Below, piece after piece: positions 16,996 to 26,513 of a stretch of DNA of 64,000 nt (positions are counted from its first letter, which is position 1; every line of letters starts with the position of its first letter). The position numbers and the translations under genes are program-made. The notes beneath the pieces were generated by a model that did not search any database, was not told where the DNA came from, and was given only the letters and a program-made list of their open reading frames with translations. The DNA lies in the NCBI GenBank assembly GCA_965237485.1, contig CBDEFQ010000006.1, positions 434,001-498,000 on the forward strand, written 5' to 3'. This DNA is from JAAELZ01 sp965237485 (GTDB taxonomy: Bacteria; Pseudomonadota; Gammaproteobacteria; Arenicellales; Poriferihabitantaceae).

Positions 16996-18128
16996 ATTAT
17001 CTGGGCTGCTTCACGTAGGGTTTGGTCTTGTTTGGCAAAGCAAAAGCGTACGATTTTAGTGTCGGGTGATTTTTGATAAAACGGCGACAATGGAATGACA
17101 GCCACTCCTTTTTCTTGGGTCATCCAAGTAGCGAATTCGGTGTCAGACATGCCTGAGATCGCGGAGTAATCTGCCAACTGGAAATAGGTGCCGTTACTCG
17201 GTAGTAACTTGAACCTTGATTCGCTAATTAGCGTGCGAAACAGATCCCGTTTTTGTTGATAAAACTGCGACAGCTCAAGGTAATTTTGTGGATGGGATTC
17301 TACAAAGTCGGCCAAGGCCCATTGCATGGGCGTGACTGTAGTAAAAGCATTGAACTGGTGTATTTTACGAAACTCTGTCGATAACGCCGCGGGCGCGACA
17401 CAATAACCGACCTTCCAACCTGTAGCGTGGTAGGTTTTGCCGAAAGAAAATACCGTAAAAGCGCGTTTATAAAGAGTAGGGTGGCTAAGAAAGCTTGCAT
17501 GTTTTTGACCATCAAATACGATGTGTTCGTAAACTTCGTCACTGATTAAGTAGCAAGCTCGTTTTTCTATCAAAGTGGCTAGCTTGTCTAAATCACCTTG
17601 ACGCAATATTGAGCCAGTCGGATTATGCGGGCTGTTAATAATGACTAAGCGTGTGCGGCTAGTAAACGCCTTTTCTAACGCATCCCAATCTAAACTATAA
17701 TCAGGCAAAGTAAGCGGCACATGGATTGCTTTGCCGCCCGCAAGCTCAATGGCGGGTTCATAGGAATCGTAAGCCGGGTCAAATACAATGGCTTCATCCC
17801 CTGCAGACACAACCGCATGAATCGCGCAAAACAAAGCTTCTGTGGCACCGCTGGTGATGGTGATTTCAGTTTCTGGATCTACTTGGCAATTAGAGTGGGT
17901 GGCTAGCTTATCGGCGATAGCATCACGTAATGCAGGAACGCCAATCATTGGCGGGTACTGGTTCTTACCCGAATGCAAATGGTGGTTCACCCGCTCAAGT
18001 AGAACGGAGTCAGGCTCAAAATCAGGGAAGCCCTGAGATAAGTTGATCGCGCCATATTCCTCTGCCATGATTGACATCACGGTAAAAATTGTAGTGCCTA
18101 CATTTGGCAACTTACTGGTTATGGACAT
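16983..18128 (-). CDS. Class I PLP aminotransferase (YbdL methionine / kynurenine-glutamine aminotransferase type)
   Basis: A 381-residue fold-type I aminotransferase. N-terminal L-S-Q-G-F-P-D-F is the characteristic motif of the YbdL/kynurenine aminotransferase group. The PLP lysine lies in S-F-G-K-T-Y-H-A-T-G-W-K, and N-S-P-H-N-P-T-G and S-D-E-V-Y-E-H are the cofactor-binding motifs. It probably transaminates methionine, kynurenine or glutamine-type donors with 2-oxo acids. It overlaps the omega-amidase gene, its usual partner in 2-oxo-acid amide disposal. Confidence 0.87.
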   Translation of the reverse strand: MSITSKLPNVGTTIFTVMSIMAEEYGAINLSQGFPDFEPDSVLLERVNHHLHSGKNQYPPMIGVPALRDAIADKLATHSNCQVDPETEITITSGATEALFCAIHAVVSAGDEAIVFDPAYDSYEPAIELAGGKAIHVPLTLPDYSLDWDALEKAFTSRTRLVIINSPHNPTGSILRQGDLDKLATLIEKRACYLISDEVYEHIVFDGQKHASFLSHPTLYKRAFTVFSFGKTYHATGWKVGYCVAPAALSTEFRKIHQFNAFTTVTPMQWALADFVESHPQNYLELSQFYQQKRDLFRTLISESRFKLLPSNGTYFQLADYSAISGMSDTEFATWMTQEKGVAVIPLSPFYQKSPDTKIVRFCFAKQDQTLREAAQIICQI

Positions 18129-18385
18129 GTGATTTATTGATCAACTTGATTAGAGGAGATTGCAGCATAACTACTGTGCTCGATAATACGGCGTTAAAAA
18201 GGGGCTTAAAATGCTCATTTATAGTTATAAACTGCGCTTTTTCGCCCCTTTTGCCTTGTCTTATCTTCGCTCGCGACGTTATGCTGCGGTCTCTAGAGAA
18301 TAAAATAGGTGGCTGGCCTTTGTATTGCGTTAAAATTTGCTTCTTCTACCGGCCTGCAAGACTGGCTCAAACTTTAGTAAGTCTA

Positions 18386-19396
18386 ATGAAAATAAGTACG
18401 AAACGCCACGTAATCGCCACATTCTTGTGTGGCTTATTGGCTTCTGTCACTTTAGCAAAAACTAACTTAGTACCGATCTATCAACTGCTGCTATCTAATG
18501 CACAAGCAAGTGGTGACTTATTAATTACCAATGCAAACATTTATACCGTAGACAGTAATCAGAACACAGCCCAAGCAATGTTAGTTGAAGAGGGCACCAT
18601 TACTAAGATAGGCACCAACGCCGAAGTCAACGCAGCAGCACCCAAAGATATCCCCAAATTTGATCTAGATGGCCGTTTCGTCATGTCAGGGTTTCAAGAC
18701 GCTCACTTGCATGTCGCTGAAGCAGGTTTTAATGAGATCATGTGCTTGTTTGAAGAAACTGAATACGCCATATCTGACTATTCGCAAGCCTTTCAAGATT
18801 GTAATAATGATCCAGAAAATGCTGGTTCTCCTTGGGTTCTAGGCGCAGGTATTTCGGTTGCCGAGATGCTTGCTGATACTTCCCAAACTCCCAGAGCATT
18901 TTTAGACGGCCTGTTCCCCGCTAAACCTGTGCTTGCGCTTGATAACTTGGGGCACGGCGCATGGGCAAACTCCAAGGCGCTCACACTGGCTTTTCCGAGT
19001 ATTAACTTGGCTAATCCACAACAACCGCGAGGCGGTATTTTGTTAGCAGATGCAAATGGAGCAACGGGAGAGTTGTTTGAAAATGCGCAGCAACGTGTAC
19101 GCGACATTGCGTTTAGCCAAGTCGACCCTGATCAGGCGTTTAGCTACGCAGGCTTGATACAAGGCTTGGCTACGGTTGCAAAGTTCGGTATCACCACGGT
19201 TAGTGATGCGGGTGGTTACTGGACCCGTAAAGACCACATGCTTTGGCAGAGAGCCGAGCGCGAAGGCAGAATGACCACCCGAGCATTTAACACGCTATAT
19301 GTGTTCCCTGATAAATATGCTGATGCACAAATTCAATCGATCACCGCTTTATATGATTATCAAGAAGGACAGCTCGCGAGCTTTAACCAAGCCAAA
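18386..19396 (+). pseudogene. Exported amidohydrolase (YtcJ-like), 5' part
   Basis: N-terminal 337 codons of an amidohydrolase family 3 protein. The ATG at 18386 begins an N-terminal membrane or signal segment (V-I-A-T-F-L-C-G-L-L-A-S-V-T-L-A). Then come the small beta domain (L-L-I-T-N-A-N-I-Y-T-V-D) and the metal-binding D-A-H-L-H-V motif. The frame is cut by IS21 copy 2 after the residues N-Q-A-K. Upstream, a longer open frame to 18104 lacks a plausible start. Together with the 3' part it would give 596 residues; substrate unknown. Confidence 0.88.
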
Positions 19397-19489
19397 TGCG
19401 TATTTTTACAACCGTGGCCACCGAATTTTACGAAGCGTGGCCACTTGCACCAAGCCTTCAAACGGTCAAGTGATTTTAACGTAAAGTGG

Positions 19490-20236
19490 CTACACTTTGC
19501 TCTGTTGTGACTGGATTTTTCTCATCGATTCCCCCTCTAATTGTATTTTGTGCGCGTTGTGTAATAAGCGATCCAGAATCGCATCAGCCAAAGTGGCTTC
19601 ACCAATCGCATCATGCCAATGTTGTGTGGGCAATTGACTGGTGATTAAGGTGGCACCATTACCGTGGCGATCTTCTATTATTTCTAATCGGTCATTACGG
19701 TTTTGCTGAGTCAGTGTATCCAAGCCCCAGTCATCGATAATCAATAGTTTGATTTTTGCTATTTGTGCCAGTAGCTTGGTGTAACTGCCATCACCATGGC
19801 TCAAGGTCATTGCTTCAAATAAGCGGCTAGCACGAATATATTTTGTGCTAATGCCGTGCTCACAAGCCGCTTGTCCTAACACACAGGCCAAGAAGGTTTT
19901 GCCGGTGCCTGTAGGGCCTTGGATGATGACATTGCGGCTTTTGTTTACCCCGTCTAGGGCCAGTAACTGCGCTACCGTGTCTTTGTGTAAACCTCGTCTA
20001 GTTCGGTAATCGATGTCGTCTGCTTGGGCACGATATCGTAACTTCGCTTGCTTGAGTAAACGCGTGACTTTGCGGTTATCCCGCACGGTGGCCTCGTGGT
20101 TTACGAGCAAACTGAGTCGTTCGATAAAGCCCAGCTCATCATAAGTGTTAGGTGGGTCGAACTGATAGCACAGTTGCTCGGCCATGCCCGTTAGGCGTAA
20201 TTCATTCAGTTGGGTAAGGGTTTGTTGTGGAGTCAT
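19490..20236 (-). CDS. istB: IS21 IstB-like ATP-binding helper protein, copy 2
   Basis: Full-length 248-residue helper ATPase, identical to copy 1 except for one visible change (A for T in G-Q-A-A-C-E-H-G). The same ATG with an AGGAAA ribosome site is used. It may still act in trans, although istA here is dead. Confidence 0.9.
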   Translation of the reverse strand: MTPQQTLTQLNELRLTGMAEQLCYQFDPPNTYDELGFIERLSLLVNHEATVRDNRKVTRLLKQAKLRYRAQADDIDYRTRRGLHKDTVAQLLALDGVNKSRNVIIQGPTGTGKTFLACVLGQAACEHGISTKYIRASRLFEAMTLSHGDGSYTKLLAQIAKIKLLIIDDWGLDTLTQQNRNDRLEIIEDRHGNGATLITSQLPTQHWHDAIGEATLADAILDRLLHNAHKIQLEGESMRKIQSQQSKV

Positions 20237-20273
20237 AGTATTTTCCTGTTGGTTATAGATGAAATGGTTTGGG

Positions 20274-21989
20274 TTAATGGTAGTAATCGGCTCCGCGCAC
20301 ATTGGCATGGGTGCTTGGCAAAGTCTGTTGCTTATCGGGTTCGGTAGGTAGCTTGTCGAGACGGGTTTGTAGTATTGATGCAAGGTGTTTGTAATGCAGG
20401 CCGCCAATCTTCTCTGCGCGTAAACAGGCATTCTCTAAACGCGTCTTGCCGTATTTCTTGGCAAGGTTAAGAATGCCCAAACAAGCACGATAACCATGTT
20501 CTGGATGGGGGCGATTTTCTAATTGATAATGCACCACGCGCTCTGTCGCCGCACCGACCTGACTTGCCCAATTAAGAAACCGACCAAGCGTCCACTCTTG
20601 GTGTTTAGCATGAGCTTTAGGCATGTGAGCGACATGGGTTGTGTGTCCGCCTTGGCCCATTGCTCGCGGATGTTGCGCGACACCCTTGCCTTGGTAGAAC
20701 ACATCAATACAGTGCTCGCCCACGTGTAACATTACTTCCTCGCCGCGCAATTGATAGGGAACCGAGTAATGATGTCCATCATAGCTAACGTGATAATCGA
20801 TGTGCGCCCGTGCTTTTACTACATGGCGATAGCTATAAGGCGTGCCAGGCAATGATTTAAGAGCAGGCTTATAATTGATTCAAACTGTGAGCGGCGAGAA
20901 CCCGGGCGTTGTTTAAAGGGGCGATTGTTTAGATCATCTAGCAATCCTCGAATAGCTTGATTAGCCTCATCCAAACTAAACAATTGCAGCTTGCGCAGCC
21001 GCATCATGATCCAGCGTTCGACAATCTGTACGCCCACCTCGGCTTTAGATTTATCCTTAGGCTTATAAGGTCTGGCAGGCATCACCGCCACACCGTAATA
21101 GGCGGCTAATTGTGCATAGCTGGGGTTGAGTTCGGGGTCATAACGACCGGCTTTAGAAACAGCACTCTTGAGGTTATCGGGCACCACTGTTTGAGTAACA
21201 CCGCCATAAAATTCAAAGGCGCGAACGTGTGAGCCTATCCAGTCAGGCAAGCTCTGTGTCCATGTGGCCTCGGCGTAGGTATAGGAACTGACTCCGAGCA
21301 CTGAAACGAATACTTGGGCAGGGCGTGCTTCACCCGTACGAGCATCAATAATACCTAAGGTTAAACCAGCATAATCAACAAACAGTTTATCTCCAGCAAT
21401 ATGAGTCTGGCGCATCGAGATTCTTTGCTTCTTGCGCCACTGACCGAACAACACCGTGAAGCGAGAATAGCTGTAATGGTTGACTGGATGATGCTCGGCG
21501 TATTCTTCCCACAGTAATTGGCGAGTCATCCCTTTACCCTAGATAAATCAGTTAAAACACGAAAGTCCATGCAAGCTCTTGATGCACCTAGCAAAATCAA
21601 AAAAAACCTTATCACCAATAAGGTGACCGCGACTTTTTTGATTTCACTATGCACTTCAATTGCTTACATGTCTTTTCCGCGTTTAACTGATTTATCTAGG
21701 TTTACGAGACAGTTCAACTGATATTTGTGCAAAGTCTGGCTCACACAATAAAGCAGTGGCAGGGGCCTCTGCATTTGGGCGGCTTTAATATCGCCTGCAG
21801 CTGTTGTTCATCCATGCCTGCTGGCAGGGGCCAGCTTAATTGGGCATTTGTTGCTCTGACGAGATATTTGGATACGGCACTGCGTGACAGGTTTAAGCTG
21901 AGCGCGATTTTACGGGAGGATAGTTGCGCCTCATAGTGCAAGCGCAGAATGTCTTTGAGTTTTAACATAGTGACCTTCTTGGGTTTCAT
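20274..21989 (-). pseudogene. istA: IS21 IstA transposase, copy 2 (frameshifts and MITE insertion)
   Basis: The transposase is broken in three places: a missing base near 20872 (in the codons before L-N-H-C-L), a 163-bp MITE at 21538-21700 inside codons for the HTH-linker region, and an extra G near 21764. The readable pieces are 20274-20852, 20819-21529 and 21741-21989. No functional transposase can be made. Confidence 0.92.
21538..21700 (+). mobile_element. 163-bp MITE, copy A
   Basis: A short non-coding element with inverted ends beginning CCTAGATAAATCAGTTAAA and ending with its complement. A 5-bp target duplication TTTAC lies at 21533-21537 and 21701-21705. An internal hairpin ACCTTAT-CACCA-ATAAGGT lies near 21609-21627. 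It looks identical to the copy at 27200-27362. The CCTAG-type ends and 5-bp duplication resemble IS1380-type elements, so a full-length relative elsewhere in the genome probably moves it. Confidence 0.92.
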
Positions 21990-22130
21990 AGCTGTTCCAA
22001 TACAAATAAAAGAACGGCAGGTTAACGGTTATAGTGTTAACCGCAAGAAGGCTGTGGAGGAATTTTACGGAAGCGAAAAAGTGTCCGCGCTTCGATAAAA
22101 ATCAGTGGCCACGGTTGGTAAAAATATGCA

Positions 22131-22916
22131 GCCAAAATCTATGTTGATGGTATTTTGAGTTTAGGCACTTCAGCACTTAAAACTAACTATACCCAAACGG
22201 TAGTGGGCGCGCTTAATTTCCCGAGAGGGTTTACCTATTTCGACTCGGGTGAAGAGCCTGTCAATTTGATGAAATACGCGGCAGAGTTAGAAGCCGCAGG
22301 TTTTCAGCTACATTTTCATGCGACGGGTGATCGGGGTGTAAAACTCGCCTTAGATGCGATTGAGCATGCTAGAGATACCAATGGTTCAAGTGACAAGCGG
22401 CATCGGATTACACATATGTATATCGTGGACCCGGCAGATATTGGCCGCTTCAAAGCACTGGGGGTAGTAGCAGATTTCCAACTCAACCCGAGGTCTTTAG
22501 ATACAGTGGCTTACATTCCTTTTTTAGATGAAATTATCGGCGAAACGCGCGCTGGTACTTTACTTTCGGTTAAGTCGCTATTAGACAGTGGGGCTAACGT
22601 CATATTAAGTAGTGATTACGACGCTGGCCCATTGTCTCCCTTGGGCACCATTGAACGTGCACTAACACGGCCCGACAATGCCGCCCAGAAAGTGCCGGAT
22701 GTCGAGACTGCAATCGAAATGATGACGATTAACGTGGCGCATCACTTTCATCAACAAACCAACACAGGCTCTTTAGAAGTAGGTAAATTCGCAGATTTTA
22801 TTGTTCTAGACCAGGATATTACAGCAATACCCGTGAACAACATTAATCAAACCAAAGTGCTGGCTACGGCACTTGGGGGGAGAGTGGTATTTGACAGTTT
22901 AAGGTTATTTAAATAG
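22131..22916 (+). pseudogene. Exported amidohydrolase (YtcJ-like), 3' part
   Basis: Continuation of the gene cut by IS21 copy 2. After the duplicated GCCAAA the reading goes on as K-I-Y-V-D-G-I-L-S-L-G-T-S-A-L, with the further metal or active-site motifs H-F-H-A-T-G-D, R-I-T-H-M and S-S-D-Y-D-A-G and a TIM-barrel end followed by the usual F-A-D-F-I-V-L-D-Q-D segment. The joined frame is continuous, so precise loss of the element would restore the gene. The 245 bases after it show no gene. Confidence 0.86.
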
Positions 22917-23161
22917 CAACAGGCATATTAAAATAATTTACACAAAGTCCAATATTCTAGGATATCTCACTCCCATCTAATGGCACTACTACATCGTTTT
23001 TAGTGGAAGAGAAACGCTAAATTTTTGCGGATAATTTGGTTGCCGCACTTAGTCCACTAACTGGAAGGGCAGTTCTTCTTAAGTTTAATTAGGTCTACAT
23101 TCGGAGACTTACGCTAAGCAAGTTGTATTACAAAAGCATTTATCCTATGAACCTTAGGCCA

Positions 23162-24274
23162 CTAGTTTGACTGCGTCACGCGCCACCTAATATCTAGGTC
23201 TTTTAAAGCATCTAGGTATTGCGGCAAATTGATAAAACCCATGCAGGGGAGTGCTCCGACATCGGAGATTTCACTTCGTGCTAGTTTCTTAGCCATTAAT
23301 ATGGCCGGAATACACGGAATATAAAGTCCATCGCCCTCGCGTGCCACTATTTCAAACAATAGTGATTTTTTTGTATGGACTTTGTCACGGCCCCGCATAA
23401 GCATGTAAAACCCACTATTATTAGAACCTATAACGTCGAACCACCTCGATATCTTAAGGAGCCACTTACCTGCTGGTTGCAAATTGCTAACTAACTTTAA
23501 TCGGACTAACCACGTTAATAAGTACAGCCCGAAGTGTTGAACTTTTGATTCTATGCCTGCTTGAAACAGCATTGATTGTAGGCTTTGGTAGCGTAAAGGG
23601 AAAAGCCCTAGATCAGGGATATTACAATGACCTAACAAACGCGTATTCATACCCCAAAGGGGTCGTACGCGTAGCCCTTGCCAACCATATACGGTTGAGT
23701 GCTTTCCCTCATCCAATCTAGTGAATCCTATTCCCGCATAACTCAAAATAGCTTGCGTTGTTGCTAAGCCTTGATTGGTCAATTGAGCAGAAGAAATGGC
23801 ATATTCAATGTGTTGTAATTCTTCGAATTCGTCGATATGGGCGTCGATAATAGCGCTAGTTAGTGTCGGCACAGAGCTAGCTCCACTGGTGACTAATACC
23901 TTAGCCTTTCGCGCCGCCTTATCCAGTGCCGAAATGCCGCATACAAATTCCCTTGCATCTGCAAGATCAACGTAATGGCAACCATTTTCGATGCAAGCTT
24001 TAGCTACAAAATAACTTTGTGACTGATAGGGGCCAGATGTGTGTATCACAAGAACCGGCTTTATCTCGGCCAGCACACTAGCTAAATTGGCGTAGATGTC
24101 TAAATAAACGAAATTAATCGCCGCGCTATTTTGTATGGACTGCAACACAGTGTGTGCTTTGTTGGGGTTACGTCCCCCTACAAACAGCACTAAATCAGAT
24201 TCCTTACTCAATTCAGAGGTGATAAAGCGACCAAAATTGCCGTAACCCCCAATTATTAGTATTCTCTTGTTCAC
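23162..24274 (-). CDS. Saccharopine dehydrogenase-like NAD(P)-binding protein
   Basis: A 370-residue protein with an N-terminal Rossmann motif (I-L-I-I-G-G-Y-G-N-F-G-R-F) and the saccharopine-dehydrogenase-like A-C-I-E-N-G-C-H-Y-V-D-L-A-D segment. Proteins of this class are often encoded with, or fused to, a DUF4166 domain, and that is what lies directly upstream (ATGA overlap at 24271-24274). The substrate is unknown. The last intact member of a three-gene cluster whose other two genes are IS-interrupted. Confidence 0.78.
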   Translation of the reverse strand: MNKRILIIGGYGNFGRFITSELSKESDLVLFVGGRNPNKAHTVLQSIQNSAAINFVYLDIYANLASVLAEIKPVLVIHTSGPYQSQSYFVAKACIENGCHYVDLADAREFVCGISALDKAARKAKVLVTSGASSVPTLTSAIIDAHIDEFEELQHIEYAISSAQLTNQGLATTQAILSYAGIGFTRLDEGKHSTVYGWQGLRVRPLWGMNTRLLGHCNIPDLGLFPLRYQSLQSMLFQAGIESKVQHFGLYLLTWLVRLKLVSNLQPAGKWLLKISRWFDVIGSNNSGFYMLMRGRDKVHTKKSLLFEIVAREGDGLYIPCIPAILMAKKLARSEISDVGALPCMGFINLPQYLDALKDLDIRWRVTQSN

Positions 24275-24690
24275 GCTACTTCAGTTATCCGGAAGCGTCC
24301 AGAGTAAGAATAAATTACCTTAAAAATAGGGTGGCTGATTTCAACTTTCATATCGAATTGTTCAGCATCAATGGCTGTCTCAATAGCATCGCTTCTGCCG
24401 ATTAGCCATGTAATTGGCAATGGGAATAGTCGGTCAAACAGGTAAAGCGCATATCCTTTATGCCGCATTATCACTTGATTATCTTGGTAATTAAACTTGC
24501 TACACCAACAGACTCTGTACCGCATTATTTCAACAATATCTGAGCCTGCAGTGTTGATCATTCTAGAATTGAATTGATAGTGCGCTACATCCTTGAAATG
24601 GAAATTTCGATTAAATTGAAAAGCGCTGTCAGATGGAACGCTTTTAAAGTGTACGGAAACTGGCACATTATTGGCATTTTCAACGGGAAC
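24271..24690 (-). pseudogene. DUF4166-family protein, 3' part
   Basis: The C-terminal part of a DUF4166 protein, containing V-H-F-K-S-V-P-S-D-S-A-F-Q-F-N-R-N-F-H-F and L-F-D-R-L-F-P-L-P-I-T-W-L-I-G-R. The 5' part is at 26084-26289. Joining them over one copy of the 8-bp duplication gives G-W-V-P-V-E-N-A-N-N in frame. Disrupted by IS256 copy 1. Function of the family is not known. Confidence 0.75.
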
Positions 24691-26083
24691 GATTACGCAA
24701 CATTGGGTATGGACTTTTTGTCTAGCAAGTTGACTCATTGTCGTTCCACACGATATATCGATGATTAGCATTAGCCCATTCGTCGTCAATTTCAATCAGA
24801 ATGGCACTGACTAATCGTAGCCAAGCCTCTTGGTTAGGAAAGACTCTGACCAAGCGGGTTCGCCGCTTAAGTTCTTGTTGAACCGTCCGTTCAATGCGGT
24901 TGGAGGTTCGCATTTTCTTTTGGTGTCTATCTGGCAAGGCAAACACATTTAATCCTTCAGGCACATTGTTTTCTAGCCACTGCGCCAAGTGAGCATGCTT
25001 TTCCTGGTACTGGCTCACAAGGACTTTTAGATTAACCTGAGCAGCTGCCCTATTGGGTGCATTCCAAACACTACGCAGCTCACCACCAATGCGCTGCTTG
25101 ATCTTGTGATTGGGGCATGATGCATTGCATTCTGCGCCAGATGAAACTGGCAACGCTGCCAAGGTATACCTGGGAACACTGCCTTTCTAGCGGCTTTTAA
25201 GCCACTGTGATCATCACTGACAATAAACTCAATACCATGTATGCCCCGGTCAACCAAGCCTTTGAGGAACGCTCGCCAGTTAACCTCGGCTTCATTAAGT
25301 GCCATTGCCGTTCCTAATACGCAACGCCGTCCACAAGGCAATACACCCAACCGCACTCAACACCGCCATATCAATCACTTGGTGGCCCTCACGCACCTTT
25401 TCATAACGCGCATCAAGGATTAGGTAAGAGACTTTACCCAACGGACGATCACGCCAGACTTTTAACGCCTCATCCATGCTCTGATTAGCCCGTGAGACCG
25501 GTGTAGAGGAGATGCTTTCAATACCCATGCTCTGCATGACTTTTTCGACTCGGCGCGTGCTAACGCCCGTCACGTACATTTCAGCAACGGTCAGCATCAT
25601 CGCACGTTGGCTGCGTAAGCCGCGTTCTAGCGATTGAGGGTAAAAAGGTTCATCAACGTGTTGAGCGGTCTTTGGGATACGCAGATTGAGCGTACCGGCT
25701 TGCGTATCGATACGCTTATCCTGGTAGCCATTGGCAAAACCTAGCCGGTCTTGACTATGCTCATAGTGTGATGCGCCTGGAAACGGCTCTCTTTCAATCT
25801 TCATCGCCTCATTGAGCAGTGCGGTGAGCACGGGGCGCATGGCATCGGGGCCTTCTGAGATGTGTGTTCCACTACTACGTCAAATACGTTATTGTTTGAT
25901 TGGGTCATTTGGGTGTCTCCAGTATTTTAATTGCTTAAAACAGGGAACGCACAAATGGCTCAACTTACAAGACACCAAGATAGAAAATTTGAATAAATCA
26001 AAAATTCGAAAAAAATCCCCCTAGGGGGAAAAGGCCATACTGCTCTATCTAATATAAAAGTCCATACCTGAAGTTACAGTATC
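24691..26083 (-). mobile_element. IS256-family element, copy 1
   Basis: A 1393-bp element with 8-bp target duplication ACGGGAAC (24683-24690 and 26084-26091). Inverted ends read GATTACGCAACATTGGGTAT and GATACTGTAACTTCAGGTAT, both followed by GGACTTTT. A CCCCCTAGGGGG palindrome lies in the subterminal region near 26019. It splits the DUF4166 gene. Confidence 0.94.
24722..25840 (-). pseudogene. IS256 transposase, copy 1 (frameshifted)
   Basis: The mutator-type transposase is cut by a missing G near 25108 (before H-H-A-P-N-H-K) and an extra A near 25348 (after A-V-G-V-L-P). The three readable pieces are 25840-25295, 25356-25027 and 25162-24722. The catalytic D, D and E are spread over different frames. 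Confidence 0.9.
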
Positions 26084-26289
26084 ACGGGAACCCAACCAAG
26101 AAAGCGGTAGATTGGACGCAAAAGCAAAAAAACACTTCGAGCGCGTATATTCAATAAACCTTCAACTGTCACTAAATCGGAACTAAATGGGCGATTAGCG
26201 TAGTGCTTTTTAAATACTTCTGGCATCGAGTCCCATGACTGCCCAAAAACGTTAGCGAAAATAGGTTCGCTAGAGGAAGAGCTTGTCAT
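26084..26289 (-). pseudogene. DUF4166-family protein, 5' part
   Basis: The N-terminal 68 codons, starting M-T-S-S-S-S-S-E-P and including S-W-D-S-M-P-E-V-F-K-K-H-Y-A-N-R, a pattern (P-x-x-x-x-x-H) typical of DUF4166. The ATG overlaps the stop of the DUF2269 gene upstream (26286-26289), showing the two genes were cotranslated before the insertions. Confidence 0.72.
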
Positions 26290-26493
26290 GGTTTGGTAAC
26301 CATCAAAAAGAAAATTATCAGCAAACTAATGAACGCAGGCCACCCGAGAAAGAACCACTTTTTCTCTAAACGATAGAAAGCATTTGGTAACGGCACGTTA
26401 GACTCAATAGTTTCCTCTACGTGCGAAAGTAACTTAAGTTGTATCTTAACCACAGGAAGCCAACAACAACCAATTACCACATATAAAAAACAC
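26286..26493 (-). pseudogene. DUF2269-family membrane protein, 3' part
   Basis: The C-terminal membrane segments (V-I-G-C-C-W-L-P-V-V-K-I-Q-L and F-F-L-G-W-P-A-F-I-S-L-L-I-I-F-F-L-M-V-T-K-P) of a DUF2269 integral membrane protein. The 5' part lies at 27936-28201 beyond an IS4-type element. Function unknown. Confidence 0.75.
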
Positions 26494-26513
26494 CACTGCT
26501 GTCCCGTTAACTT

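Larger units (their letters stand above)
19397..22130 (-). mobile_element. IS21-family element, copy 2 (with MITE and end deletion)
   Basis: A 2734-bp copy with 6-bp target duplication GCCAAA (19391-19396 and 22131-22136). It carries a 163-bp MITE plus 5-bp duplication in istA and lacks 46 bp at the right end relative to copy 1, where one of the TGGCCACGGTTGGTAAAA repeats has been lost. These differences add up exactly to the observed length. It splits the amidohydrolase gene. Confidence 0.94.

Noticed and set aside
18104..18385. N-terminal extension of the amidohydrolase
   Set aside because: No plausible start or ribosome site; the ATG at 18386 starts a signal-type segment.
19490..20431. 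Long form of IstB beginning inside istA (also 2983-3924)
   Set aside because: The first 65 residues are read from the istA 3' end in another frame without a ribosome site, whereas the internal ATG has AGGAAA.
21518..21721. 67-codon plus-strand ORF at the MITE
   Set aside because: It is made by the MITE sequence and its flanks; the same sequence at 27200-27362 gives no matching ORF with a start.
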